Below, piece after piece: positions 49,339 to 57,005 of a DNA stretch of 64,000 nucleotides. The notes under the pieces are model-generated. The model made no database searches. It worked only from the letters and a program-made list of their open reading frames with translations, and had not been told where the DNA came from. Source of the DNA: Bacteroidaceae bacterium (GTDB lineage: Bacteria > Bacteroidota > Bacteroidia > Bacteroidales > Bacteroidaceae); assembly GCA_017933995.1 (NCBI GenBank), contig JAGBKI010000020.1:1-64000 (forward strand), given 5' to 3'. How positions within the stretch are numbered: position 1 is the first letter of the stretch; every line of letters starts with the position of its first letter. Both the position numbers and the translations under genes were made by a program.

Positions 49339-49346
49339 TACTTTTG
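49339..49346 (+). promoter_or_regulatory. -7 box for the transglycosylase gene
   Basis: TACTTTTG matches TAnnTTTG, 28 bases before the start codon. Confidence 0.65.
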
Positions 49347-49374
49347 CGCCCCACGCCATTCCGACAGCGAAGAT

Positions 49375-50691
49375 ATGAAATACTTTCCGATAGCGGCGTT
49401 GCTCGCGCTCGTTTCCTGCCTCGCGGCCTGCGGCGGCGACAAGCCCGCCCCCAGTCGCACGGGAGCCGACACGGTGGCGGCACATACCCCCGTCTACGAC
49501 CTCGACAGCATTTTGGCGAGCGGTGAAATCGTCGTCGCCACGCTGCGCGGGGCGGACACCTACAGCGAGTTCCAAGACACGGTCATCGGTTTCCAGCACG
49601 CTTTGGCCGACAGTCTGGCCGAGCACCTCGGCGTGAGCCTGCGCTTCGAAGTGGCCGACGACACAGCGGCGTTCTACTCCCTTGCTCTTGCCGACGGTGC
49701 CGATGTCTACGCCCTGTGGCTCGACAGCGTTACGATTGACAGTCTGGGATTGACGCCCTCCGCGCCGCGCGACAGCCTGACCGCCACCTCGTGGGCCGTG
49801 CGCGGCGGGGCGGAGCAACTGGCGGCGGCACTCAACGAATGGGCCACGGACGAACTCTGCGACACGGTGGAGGCGCGACTGTTCCGTTTCATACACGACC
49901 GGCGGCTGGTGCGCAAAAACGAGCAGCCGCCCTACATCAGTTTGGAAAAGGACATCCTGTCCATCTACGATGCCCACTTCAAGAATGCCGCCAAGACCTG
50001 CGGCTGGGACTGGCACCTTGTCGGCGCGCTCTGCTACGAGGAGAGCGGTTTCGACCCCAACGCCGTGTCGGGTGCCGGGGCGCGTGGGCTGATGCAGGTC
50101 ATAGCCCGCACAGCCGAAGCCTACGGTGTGAAAGACTTTCTCGAACCCCGGCAAAACGTCGAGGTCGCTGCGCGCCACTTGAAGGACATCATGGAGGAGT
50201 TCGGCGACATCAAGGACAAGCACGAGCGGCTGAAGTTCGCCATCGCGGCCTACAACTGCGGCGGAGGGCACATACGCGACGCGCAAGCCCTGTGCCGACG
50301 CAGCGGCGACGACCCGCAATCGTGGCAGAGCGTGAGTCGCTATTGCCTGGAGTTGTCGAAACCTGGGGCTAACCGCCACCCGGAGGTGAAACACGGGCTG
50401 ATGGACGGCGCGCAGACCGTGATGCACGTCATCAAAGTGATGAGGCGCTGGGAGCAGTACGTCGGCCATTTGTCCACGTCCGTTCCCACATATCCCGACG
50501 CGCAGGGCCGCCACAGCGACACACTCACCGTCTCGACAGTCTCGGCTGAAGACCGCGCGGCATCCGCCCGCCCGCATCCCAAACCCGAAAAAGGGCGGAC
50601 GAACCGCTTTACTCAAGGAACCCGCATCCTTGGCCCCGACGACCCGCGCCTGTTGCACGTTGCGGGCGACACGGGAAAAACTGTTTTCTAA
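49375..50691 (+). CDS. MltF-like lytic transglycosylase lipoprotein
   Basis: 438 residues. The lipobox ending CLAAC (Cys19) predicts an outer-membrane lipoprotein. Residues about 45-175 resemble the substrate-binding-protein-like module of MltF (ILASGEIVVATLRGADTYSE). From about 195 comes a lysozyme-like SLT domain with the catalytic Glu in CYEESGFDPNAVSG and then GARGLMQV and AAYNCGGGHIRDA. It cleaves peptidoglycan glycan strands to anhydro-muropeptides, for remodelling and recycling. The C-terminal 70 residues are Arg/Pro-rich and probably disordered. Its stop is 7 bases from the stop of the convergent PagL-like gene. Confidence 0.92.
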   Translation: MKYFPIAALLALVSCLAACGGDKPAPSRTGADTVAAHTPVYDLDSILASGEIVVATLRGADTYSEFQDTVIGFQHALADSLAEHLGVSLRFEVADDTAAFYSLALADGADVYALWLDSVTIDSLGLTPSAPRDSLTATSWAVRGGAEQLAAALNEWATDELCDTVEARLFRFIHDRRLVRKNEQPPYISLEKDILSIYDAHFKNAAKTCGWDWHLVGALCYEESGFDPNAVSGAGARGLMQVIARTAEAYGVKDFLEPRQNVEVAARHLKDIMEEFGDIKDKHERLKFAIAAYNCGGGHIRDAQALCRRSGDDPQSWQSVSRYCLELSKPGANRHPEVKHGLMDGAQTVMHVIKVMRRWEQYVGHLSTSVPTYPDAQGRHSDTLTVSTVSAEDRAASARPHPKPEKGRTNRFTQGTRILGPDDPRLLHVAGDTGKTVF

Positions 50692-50698
50692 GCCCCCA

Positions 50699-51949
50699 TT
50701 ACAACCTCACGCCGACCACAAGTTCCGAGAGGTCGGCCTTCGTCATGTGCGCCTTGACATTGGCCCCCACCCAAAGGCCGTGAAGGCGCGGAAAAACGTA
50801 TTTAAGCCCAATGCGCTCGTAGTAGGGCTTCTCCTCGTCGCGCGCCGTGAAGCCCATGTGGCGGTACAGGTACACGCCGAGCGACATCGTGAGCGCCAGG
50901 TCATGCCACCACACCTCGTGCTTCGCCGCCACGCCCACCGACCACGGGCTGTGACGCTCCGTGTGACCGTCGAGGCGGTCGAGGTCGCGGATGTGGCGCG
51001 CCGCATCGGCATAAAACAAATCCACGCCCGCCCCGCTCGACCAGCGGCGCGCGTAGCGGTACATCACATCGGCCTGCGCCGACAGCGCATAGTGGAAGTG
51101 GAAACTCTCCTTGCGATAGCCAGGGTCACCAGAGGCAGTGGCATACTGCGTGCGCAGCCAGTCCTCCAGCAGCGTCTTGCCGCCAAGCCCCACAGCCACG
51201 GTGGCGTACCACCGCCGCGCGTCGAAAGGTGCTTTCAGCGCGGTCTCGGCCGCCTGCGGAATGGCTGCGGCGGGACGGTAAACGACACCCGCCATCGGTC
51301 CCACGAAGTTAGCGCCCTTGTTGGGGCGGTTGAGTGCGCCGTTGCTGTGGTGGGCGAACTCCAGCCCCAGGCGCAGGCCATATTGCGGCGTGAAAAACCA
51401 CGTGGCGTGCGCCCCCGCGCCGAAGTAGATGAGCAGGTGCGAACCAATGATTTCGTTGTCGACGTTTGTGCGCTTGTCGTAGGGGCGCGCACCCCAGCCC
51501 AAGCCGATGTCCAAACGATAATCGACTTCCCAGCGGCGCGTGCGCAGCAGCGGGCGCTCGAAGAAGCCGTAAGCAGTGAGGATATTGCCCATCCGCGAGT
51601 CGTAATCGGCCATCTCGGCCTGTCCCCATTCCGGCGAGGGTGCCTTGCGCATCGTCACGCCACGGTAAAAGCCGTAGCGCAAGCCCGCGCCCAGCGTAGG
51701 ACGTCCGTAGTCGGCGGCAAAGGGGTCGGCAGCGGAAGGCGTGAAGCGCACCTCGGCGCCAACGGTAGCGGCGTGGTTATCGTGCAACCACATCCGCTCG
51801 TAAGCGTCGACCTTGGCCACGCTGCCCACGGCCACATCAGCCGCCCAGCCCATCGCCGCGCGTCTTGAAGTGTCGGCGGGCGACTGGGCATGAAGCAGCG
51901 TCGGACAGGCTAAAAGGAATAAAAAAAGAAGAAGCGGGTGCAGACGCAT
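50699..51949 (-). CDS. PagL/acyloxyacyl-hydrolase-like outer-membrane protein
   Basis: 416 residues with a signal peptide ending LLHAQ. The rest is an outer-membrane beta-barrel rich in Tyr/Gly/Trp. The motif LEFAHHSNGALNRPNKGANF (about residues 200-219) matches the His-Ser catalytic region of the lipid A 3-O-deacylase (PagL) family. It probably trims an acyl chain from lipid A, but the length is about twice that of classical PagL, with a second barrel-like half of unknown role, so activity is not certain. It lies 5 bases from the stop of the PUR-domain gene upstream on the same strand. Confidence 0.82.
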   Translation of the reverse strand: MRLHPLLLFLFLLACPTLLHAQSPADTSRRAAMGWAADVAVGSVAKVDAYERMWLHDNHAATVGAEVRFTPSAADPFAADYGRPTLGAGLRYGFYRGVTMRKAPSPEWGQAEMADYDSRMGNILTAYGFFERPLLRTRRWEVDYRLDIGLGWGARPYDKRTNVDNEIIGSHLLIYFGAGAHATWFFTPQYGLRLGLEFAHHSNGALNRPNKGANFVGPMAGVVYRPAAAIPQAAETALKAPFDARRWYATVAVGLGGKTLLEDWLRTQYATASGDPGYRKESFHFHYALSAQADVMYRYARRWSSGAGVDLFYADAARHIRDLDRLDGHTERHSPWSVGVAAKHEVWWHDLALTMSLGVYLYRHMGFTARDEEKPYYERIGLKYVFPRLHGLWVGANVKAHMTKADLSELVVGVRL

Positions 51950-51954
51950 TTTTA

Positions 51955-52278
51955 TCAGAATTCCACGTCGAGCTTGAAGTCCTCGGCGTCAATCGCGTCG
52001 GCCTCCGCGCCAGAAAGTTCGCCGCGTTGTGCCGAAACGTAGTCGAAAGCCGCTTTCAGCGCTTCGCCGAACTTTTCAAAGTCCTCCCGATAGAGGAAAA
52101 TCTTGTGCTTCTCCAGCACGGGCGGCGTGGCTTCCGTACCCTCGTACACACGCTTGCTCTCGGTCATCGAGAGGTAGTACTCGCCGTTGCGGTCGCTCTT
52201 CACGTCAATGTAATAGACACGCCTTCCGGCCTTGACGGCACGGGAAAAAAGGATGGTGTTCTTGTCAAAGGCTTGCAT
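51955..52278 (-). CDS. PUR-domain (DUF3276) nucleic-acid-binding protein
   Basis: 107 residues. This small protein has the PUR-alpha-like core (ILFSRAVKAGRRVYYIDVKS, YYLSMTESKRVYE, HKIFLYREDFEKFGEALKAA) known from Bacteroidetes and spirochetes, where homologues bind single-stranded DNA/RNA. ATG 52278 is chosen for the conserved start. The same frame is open far upstream only because it shadows nusB. A possible minus-strand -7 box, CAACTTTG (52323-52330), lies just upstream. The stop codon is close to the PagL-like gene start (5 bases), so the two are likely co-transcribed. Confidence 0.88.
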   Translation of the reverse strand: MQAFDKNTILFSRAVKAGRRVYYIDVKSDRNGEYYLSMTESKRVYEGTEATPPVLEKHKIFLYREDFEKFGEALKAAFDYVSAQRGELSGAEADAIDAEDFKLDVEF

Positions 52279-52394
52279 CGGAATCGGAAGTTTGTTTGCC
52301 AGATTATTAAAACATACGATGCCGCAAAGTTGCCACAAAAAGCGTGAAAAGCCAAAAAAGAACGCCCTCTTTTGGCCGCCGCCCACTAAAATTG

Positions 52395-52402
52395 TACTTT
52401 TG
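52395..52402 (+). promoter_or_regulatory. Promoter for the nusB-yajC-ybbR-coaE block
   Basis: TACTTTTG matches the -7 consensus, and TTTG at 52371 gives an ideal 20-base spacing for the -33 box. nusB starts 60 bases downstream. Confidence 0.75.
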
Positions 52403-52461
52403 CCCACGCTACAGACCAGCGGCGGAGGCCGCCGGAACAGCCTTGCCTGAAACACGACTTT

Positions 52462-53397
52462 ATGATAAACCGACAACTGATACGCCTCAAGGCCCTGCAA
52501 GTCTTCTACGCCTACGTCGTCGACGGCCAAAAGACACCCGCAGAGGCCGAGAAGGAGTACGCCGTGGCCTTGGAGCGCGCCCACGAGCTTTACCTCTACC
52601 TGCTCAACTTCCTTGTGGACATACGCCGCCAGGCCGAAATCACCGCCGGAGCCATCGAGGCGCGCAACGAGCGTCTGGGACTGCGCATCGCCGCTTCGTC
52701 GGCGGAGCGCGTCTTGGCCGACAACAAGTGGCTCAACGAGTTGGAGGCCAACGACGAGCTTCAAGACTATCGCTCCAAGCACAACGACCAGACCGATGAA
52801 GAGGTGGCCACTGTGCGCCGCCTCGTCAAGGCGTTCATCGAGAGCGACACCTTTCAGCTCTACCTTAAAAAGGAAGACCGCTCGCCCGAAGCCGACCAAG
52901 AAGTGGTGCGCCGCCTCTACAAGACCATCGTGGCCGCCGAGGATTTCGAGTCGCTGCTCGAAGAGCGCAGCATCTACTGGAACGACGACAAAGACATCAT
53001 TGACACCTTCGTCCTCAAGACCATCAAGCGCATCACGCCCGGCGGCGGCACCGAGCAGCCCCTGCTGCCCGCGTGGGGTGCCGAGGACGACCAAGAATTC
53101 GCTATGCTATTGCTGCGCGAAGCCATTGCCCGCCGCGATGAGACCTACCGACTTGTAGCAGAATCTACCAACGAGAACTGGGACATCGAGCGCGTAGCCC
53201 TGATGGACGTGCTCATCATCCAGCTCGCGCTGGCTGAGATGCTCGGTGTGCCGCAGATACCCCTCTCCATCACCATCAACGAGTACATCAACATCGCCAA
53301 GTGTTACAGCACGCCCCGCAGCGCCTCCTACATCAACGCCACCCTCGACACCCTGGCCAAACAACTGCGGCAAGAAGGGCGGCTAATGAAGAACTGA
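52462..53397 (+). CDS. nusB: Transcription antitermination factor NusB (long Bacteroidetes type)
   Basis: 311 residues, about twice the length of E. coli NusB. The C-terminal 150 residues hold the helical NusB fold (LLREAIARRDETYRLVAEST, then ALMDVLIIQLALAEML and ISITINEYINIAKCYSTP-like end). The N-terminal extension is helical (MINRQLIRLKALQVFYAYVV is itself NusB-like), as usual in this phylum. NusB works with NusE in rRNA antitermination. It is the first gene of a conserved block followed by yajC after 29 bases. Confidence 0.93.
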   Translation: MINRQLIRLKALQVFYAYVVDGQKTPAEAEKEYAVALERAHELYLYLLNFLVDIRRQAEITAGAIEARNERLGLRIAASSAERVLADNKWLNELEANDELQDYRSKHNDQTDEEVATVRRLVKAFIESDTFQLYLKKEDRSPEADQEVVRRLYKTIVAAEDFESLLEERSIYWNDDKDIIDTFVLKTIKRITPGGGTEQPLLPAWGAEDDQEFAMLLLREAIARRDETYRLVAESTNENWDIERVALMDVLIIQLALAEMLGVPQIPLSITINEYINIAKCYSTPRSASYINATLDTLAKQLRQEGRLMKN

Positions 53398-53426
53398 CTT
53401 TGTAAACCATAAATACACCTACAACC

Positions 53427-53738
53427 ATGACACTTTTCTTTTCCTTGATGCAAGCCCAGCCTGGCGGTTTCCAGCAGTACGGCAGCTTGATTATGATTGT
53501 GCTGCTGTTCGTCATCATGTACTTCTTCATGATACGTCCGCAGAACAAGAAGCAAAAGGAACTGCGCAACTTCCGCAATGCCCTCAAGCCCGGCCAGGAT
53601 GTCGTTACCGTCGGCGGCCTGCACGGCACGGTGCGTTCCATCGACGAAGGCACCGACACTGTTACCCTCGAAGTGGCCACCGGCGTGAAGCTCCGTTTCG
53701 ACCGCGCCAGCATTGTGCCGCAGGGCGAAACGAAGTAG
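53427..53738 (+). CDS. yajC: Preprotein translocase subunit YajC
   Basis: 103 residues. One N-terminal transmembrane helix (SLIMIVLLFVIMYFFMIRPQ) is followed by the hallmark NKKQKELRNFRNAL and VVTVGGLHGTV segments. YajC associates with SecDF in the inner membrane to assist protein export. It lies between nusB and the YbbR-like gene. Confidence 0.95.
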   Translation: MTLFFSLMQAQPGGFQQYGSLIMIVLLFVIMYFFMIRPQNKKQKELRNFRNALKPGQDVVTVGGLHGTVRSIDEGTDTVTLEVATGVKLRFDRASIVPQGETK

Positions 53739-53744
53739 CTTTTT

Positions 53745-53856
53745 TGTTAATCAGTTGATGAGTTAATCAGTAGATAAGTTGTTTGATAAAAAACCTTGGG
53801 CAATCTCATGCCCGCAATACCAACCAACTGATTAACTCATCAACTCATCAACTCCC
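53745..53856. repeat. Low-complexity inverted pair between yajC and the YbbR-like gene
   Basis: Left array words such as AATCAGTTGATGAGTTAATCAG (53748-53780 region) are complementary to right array words such as CTGATTAACTCATCAACTCA (53828-53850). A core of about 45 bases lies between. The right array abuts the ybbR start codon. Confidence 0.75.
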
Positions 53857-53857
53857 T

Positions 53858-54862
53858 ATGCCCCGCAGCCGCTTCAAGCGCGCCTTGCCACTGCTGTGGC
53901 GGCGCCTGTGGAACCGCCAGTCGCTCACCTTCCTGGGTTTCGTGGCGCTTGCCGCCTCGTTTTGGCTCGCCGTGACGCTTAACGAGACCTACGAGGTGGA
54001 CATCAACGTTCCGCTGGAGCTTACCGACGTGCCGGGCAACGTCGTTGTCACCACAGAACTGCCCAAAGAGCTGCGCGTGACACTGCGTGACAAGGGCGTG
54101 CGTCTTTTCCCTTATGTCTACGGACCGAAGCTGAAACCGGTAGTTGTCAGTTTCCGCGAACACAACACCAGTAGCGGACGTGTGCGTGTCCTGGCAAGCG
54201 AACTGCTCGGTCAAGTACAACAACAAGCAAGCGCGCCCACGCAGATTGTGCGGATTAAGCCTGACACGCTTGAATACTACTTCAACTTCGGCAGCAGCAA
54301 GCGCGTGCCCGTGAAATTTGACGGCACGGTGGATTGCGAGAAAGGTTATTTCGTAGTAAGTACCAAGATACAGCCAGAGTTCGTCACCGTCTACGCCCCC
54401 CTTGCCGTACTCGACACGCTGCGTTCCGTCTCCATACGCCCGTTGCATCTTAGTGGCGTGCGCGACACCGTGCGCAGAAAAGTCCCCGTCGCCACTATGC
54501 GCGGTATGAAAAGCGTCCCCGCCAACGTGGACGTGACGCTTCTGACCGACCGCTTCACGGAAAAGACCGTCAGCGTGCCCATCCGCTCCATTAACTTCCC
54601 CGCCTCGCGCGTGCTGCGCACTTTCCCCTCTTCGGTGGACGTCACTTTCAAGGTCGGCGTAAACCAATACGACCGCATAGACGCCAGCAACTTTGTCATT
54701 GCCCTACCCTACGAACAACTGCACAACCTGGGCACAAACAAAGTTGCCCTCCAGCTGCGCAGCATACCCGACGGAGCAAGCAACGTGCGCATCAACCCTG
54801 CCACCGCAGAGTTCGTCATCGAAACAGTCCCCGACGAGGACGACACCGCCGCCACACCATGA
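53858..54862 (+). CDS. YbbR-like domain protein
   Basis: 334 residues. An N-terminal transmembrane helix (LTFLGFVALAASFWLAVTL, about 24-42) anchors two to three YbbR-type beta domains outside. Repeated VP(L/V)EL/TDVPG and VTVYAPLAVLD patterns are typical. In Firmicutes the homologue CdaR regulates a diadenylate cyclase; no cyclase gene is adjacent here, so the role may differ. It sits in the conserved nusB-yajC-ybbR-coaE order and overlaps coaE by four bases (ATGA), so the two are translationally coupled. ATG 53858 is chosen as the first codon after the repeat array. Confidence 0.85.
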   Translation: MPRSRFKRALPLLWRRLWNRQSLTFLGFVALAASFWLAVTLNETYEVDINVPLELTDVPGNVVVTTELPKELRVTLRDKGVRLFPYVYGPKLKPVVVSFREHNTSSGRVRVLASELLGQVQQQASAPTQIVRIKPDTLEYYFNFGSSKRVPVKFDGTVDCEKGYFVVSTKIQPEFVTVYAPLAVLDTLRSVSIRPLHLSGVRDTVRRKVPVATMRGMKSVPANVDVTLLTDRFTEKTVSVPIRSINFPASRVLRTFPSSVDVTFKVGVNQYDRIDASNFVIALPYEQLHNLGTNKVALQLRSIPDGASNVRINPATAEFVIETVPDEDDTAATP

Positions 54863-55398
54863 ACTACGCTATCACCGGCGGCATAGCCAGCGGCAAGAGC
54901 CGATTTTGCCAGCGCCTGCGCGCTGCGGGCAACCCCGTCTACGACTGTGATGCCGCAGCGAAGCGCATCGTCCGCACCCATCCCGACGTGCGGCGTCAGC
55001 TCACCGGCCTCGTCGGAACCAGCCTCTACGCTATCGACGGCACGCTCGACAAGAAAGCCCTCGCCGCCTACCTCACCGCCTCGCCCGAAAACGCCTCACG
55101 CGTCGACGCCATCGTCCATCCCCGCGTGGCCGAGGACTATCGTGCCTGGCAACAAGAGCAGACCGAGAAAGGCGCGCGCCACACTTTCATGGAATGCGCC
55201 CTGCTTTTCGAGAGCGGCTTTGACCGCCTCGCAGACCGCACCGTATTAATATACGCGCGCGAGGCGACCCGCCTGCGACGCCTCATGGCCCGCGACGGCA
55301 TCACCGAGCAACAAGCGCGCCGCTGGATGGCACTACAAATGCCCGAAGAAGAAAAGTTGCGCCGCGCCGACATCGTTATTCCAAACGAAGACCGTTGA
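54859..55398 (+). CDS. coaE: Dephospho-CoA kinase
   Basis: 179 residues. The P-loop is ITGGIASGKSRFC, followed by YDCDAAAKRIV, VHPRVAEDY and FMECALLFESGFDRLAD, all CoaE hallmarks. It performs the last step of coenzyme A synthesis. The protein ends at NEDR-stop, about 15-25 residues shorter than usual for the family. The stop codon falls inside TTGACCATTG (55395-55404), the complement of the AATGGTCAA repeat word seen in the helicase gene, so the natural C-terminus may have been replaced by repeat DNA. The catalytic core is intact and the gene should be functional. Confidence 0.93.
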   Translation: MNYAITGGIASGKSRFCQRLRAAGNPVYDCDAAAKRIVRTHPDVRRQLTGLVGTSLYAIDGTLDKKALAAYLTASPENASRVDAIVHPRVAEDYRAWQQEQTEKGARHTFMECALLFESGFDRLADRTVLIYAREATRLRRLMARDGITEQQARRWMALQMPEEEKLRRADIVIPNEDR

Positions 55399-55533
55399 CC
55401 ATTGCAGCCCCAACCTTCCCGTTGTGTTTGTTGCTGCATCGCAGCCGCTCGGCTTTTCCGCTTGCCTTAAAGCAAGCTCCCCGTCACCCCATCCCATTGA
55501 TTAACTGATAAACTAATAAACTGATAAACTCAA

Positions 55534-55956
55534 ATGCAAGACACCATCCTTTCCATCGCAGGCCGTTCCGGCCTCTACAAACTCCTTACGCGCGGCACAG
55601 CACGCATCATCGTTGAAGCTCTTGACGAATCCCATAGGCGCTTCCCTGCCAGCCCCCGCGACCGCATCACCTCGCTCAACGACGTCACGATGTACAGCGA
55701 AACGGACGACGTGCCCCTGATGGACGTTTTTCAAAACATCTGCAACGCCCTCGACGGCAAGCCCTCGCCGCTAAACCACAAGACGGCTACGCCCGAAGAA
55801 CTCAGCGACTTTATGGCCACGGCTCTGCCCGACTACGACCGCGACCGCGTGCGCCAGAGCGACATCAAGAAACTCCTCCAGTGGTATAACGTGCTCATAG
55901 CCGCCGGTTACACGGCATTCTCTGAAACCAAGGAGGCAGACGGCGAAGAAGCCTGA
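55534..55956 (+). CDS. DUF5606 protein
   Basis: 140 residues, beginning with conserved MQDTILSIAGRSGLYKLL. It is a small cytoplasmic protein widespread in Bacteroidales next to coaE. There is a beta-rich N-terminal half and a C-terminal helical part (SDIKKLLQWYNVLIAAGYTAF). Function unknown. The 135-base gap before it holds the word TTGCTGCATCGCAGC and a one-sided array of GATAAACTAATAAACTG words that ends just before the start codon. Confidence 0.8.
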   Translation: MQDTILSIAGRSGLYKLLTRGTARIIVEALDESHRRFPASPRDRITSLNDVTMYSETDDVPLMDVFQNICNALDGKPSPLNHKTATPEELSDFMATALPDYDRDRVRQSDIKKLLQWYNVLIAAGYTAFSETKEADGEEA

Positions 55957-56007
55957 GAAACCGCGAAGCGCTTGCAAGGCAAGAACTGTAGTCTGGACAC
56001 GGAAACG

Positions 56008-56643
56008 ATGATTAAGAACTTTGTGTTCGATCTCGGCGGCGTGGTCATCGCCATAAACGCCGACCAAGCGTTACGCCGTTTTGAAGAAATCGGCGTGAAA
56101 GACGCCGCGAAATGGCTGAACCCTTACGAGCAGGCCGGTTTCTTTGGCGACCTTGAAGCTGGGCGCATTTCTGCCGAGACGTTCCGCGAAAAGCTCAGCG
56201 CTCACGTGGGACGTGAAGTTAGCGTGGCGGAGTGCAAGTACGCTTGGACGGGATTCCTTGACCACGTACCCACGCGCGGTCTGGAAATCCTGCGCAGCCT
56301 CCGTGCGGCAGGCCGCCGCGTATTACTACTCTCGAACACAAACCCGTTTATGATGATGTGGGCCATGTCAGCCGAGTTCGACGGCAACGGCCATCCGCTC
56401 AGCGACTATTTCGATGCCTGTTACCTCAGCTACGAATGCCGCATGATGAAACCAGCACCCGAAATATTCCGTCACATGCTGGAGTGCGAACACATCGCAT
56501 CCCACGAGACGCTCTTCATTGACGACAGTCAGCGCAACGTAGACGCTGCCCGGCTGTTAGGTTTCCACACGCTTTGCCCCCAAGACGCTGAAAGCTGGTA
56601 TGAAGAAGTGTCCAAAATCTGCGGAACATCTGGAAAAACGTGA
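56008..56643 (+). CDS. HAD-family phosphatase (YihX-like)
   Basis: 211 residues. Motif I is FVFDLGGVVI (nucleophile Asp; the second Asp position is Gly, as in the YihX-like branch), motif II is LLLSNTNP, the conserved Lys is in KPAPEIF, and motif IV is LFIDDSQRNVDAA. A helical cap lies between about 18 and 85. It is likely a small-molecule phosphatase, perhaps on a sugar phosphate; substrate unknown. ATG 56008 starts the conserved core. A terminator follows at 56713. Confidence 0.9.
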   Translation: MIKNFVFDLGGVVIAINADQALRRFEEIGVKDAAKWLNPYEQAGFFGDLEAGRISAETFREKLSAHVGREVSVAECKYAWTGFLDHVPTRGLEILRSLRAAGRRVLLLSNTNPFMMMWAMSAEFDGNGHPLSDYFDACYLSYECRMMKPAPEIFRHMLECEHIASHETLFIDDSQRNVDAARLLGFHTLCPQDAESWYEEVSKICGTSGKT

Positions 56644-56712
56644 CTGGCTGTAATAAGATTTGGGCTATTCCCCCTAAAAGTCACAGATAATTTTTCCTGC
56701 CTTATATAACTA

Positions 56713-56744
56713 CGCGATGCCGCTCCTTTTAGCGCAGCATCGCG
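56713..56744. terminator. Terminator after the HAD phosphatase gene
   Basis: CGCGATGC/GCATCGCG arms with inner CGCT/AGCG pairing, followed by TTTGTTTT on the plus strand. It directly adjoins the family D element. Confidence 0.75.
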
Positions 56745-56749
56745 TTTGT

Positions 56750-56944
56750 TTTAACCCAAATCGGTCATTAGAGTTTGTAGGAGAATGGATTTTATTTTGT
56801 GGGGCTTTTGGTTGATGGCTGCGAAGGCATAGCGGGCTATGCCGAGCGGACATCGGCCAAAAGACACCAAAAGAAAAGCCATTATCCTGCAAAAAGACAA
56901 ACATAGAAACATTCCCGTCGGTCTAATGACCGATTTGGGTTTAA
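56750..56944. repeat. MITE-like palindromic element, family D, copy 2 (inverted relative to copy 1)
   Basis: About 195 bases with the same terminal inverted repeats as 46407-46602. The interior matches copy 1 in reverse complement at most positions. It lies between the HAD terminator and the end of the TamB-like gene. Confidence 0.9.
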
Positions 56945-57005
56945 TAGGGAACAGCCCTTGTGAAAAGCCCAAGTAGTTTAGGGGCAATCCTTCAAGAAGC
57001 AGGTG

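Noticed and set aside
52279..53094. Long minus-strand extension of the PUR protein across nusB
   Set aside because: It runs antisense to nusB with His/Val/Glu bias typical of shadows; the conserved PUR protein starts at 52278.
56710..56987. Short minus-strand open frames beside the HAD gene
   Set aside because: They are entirely inside the family D element and its palindromes, and the inverted copy at 46407 gives different frames.
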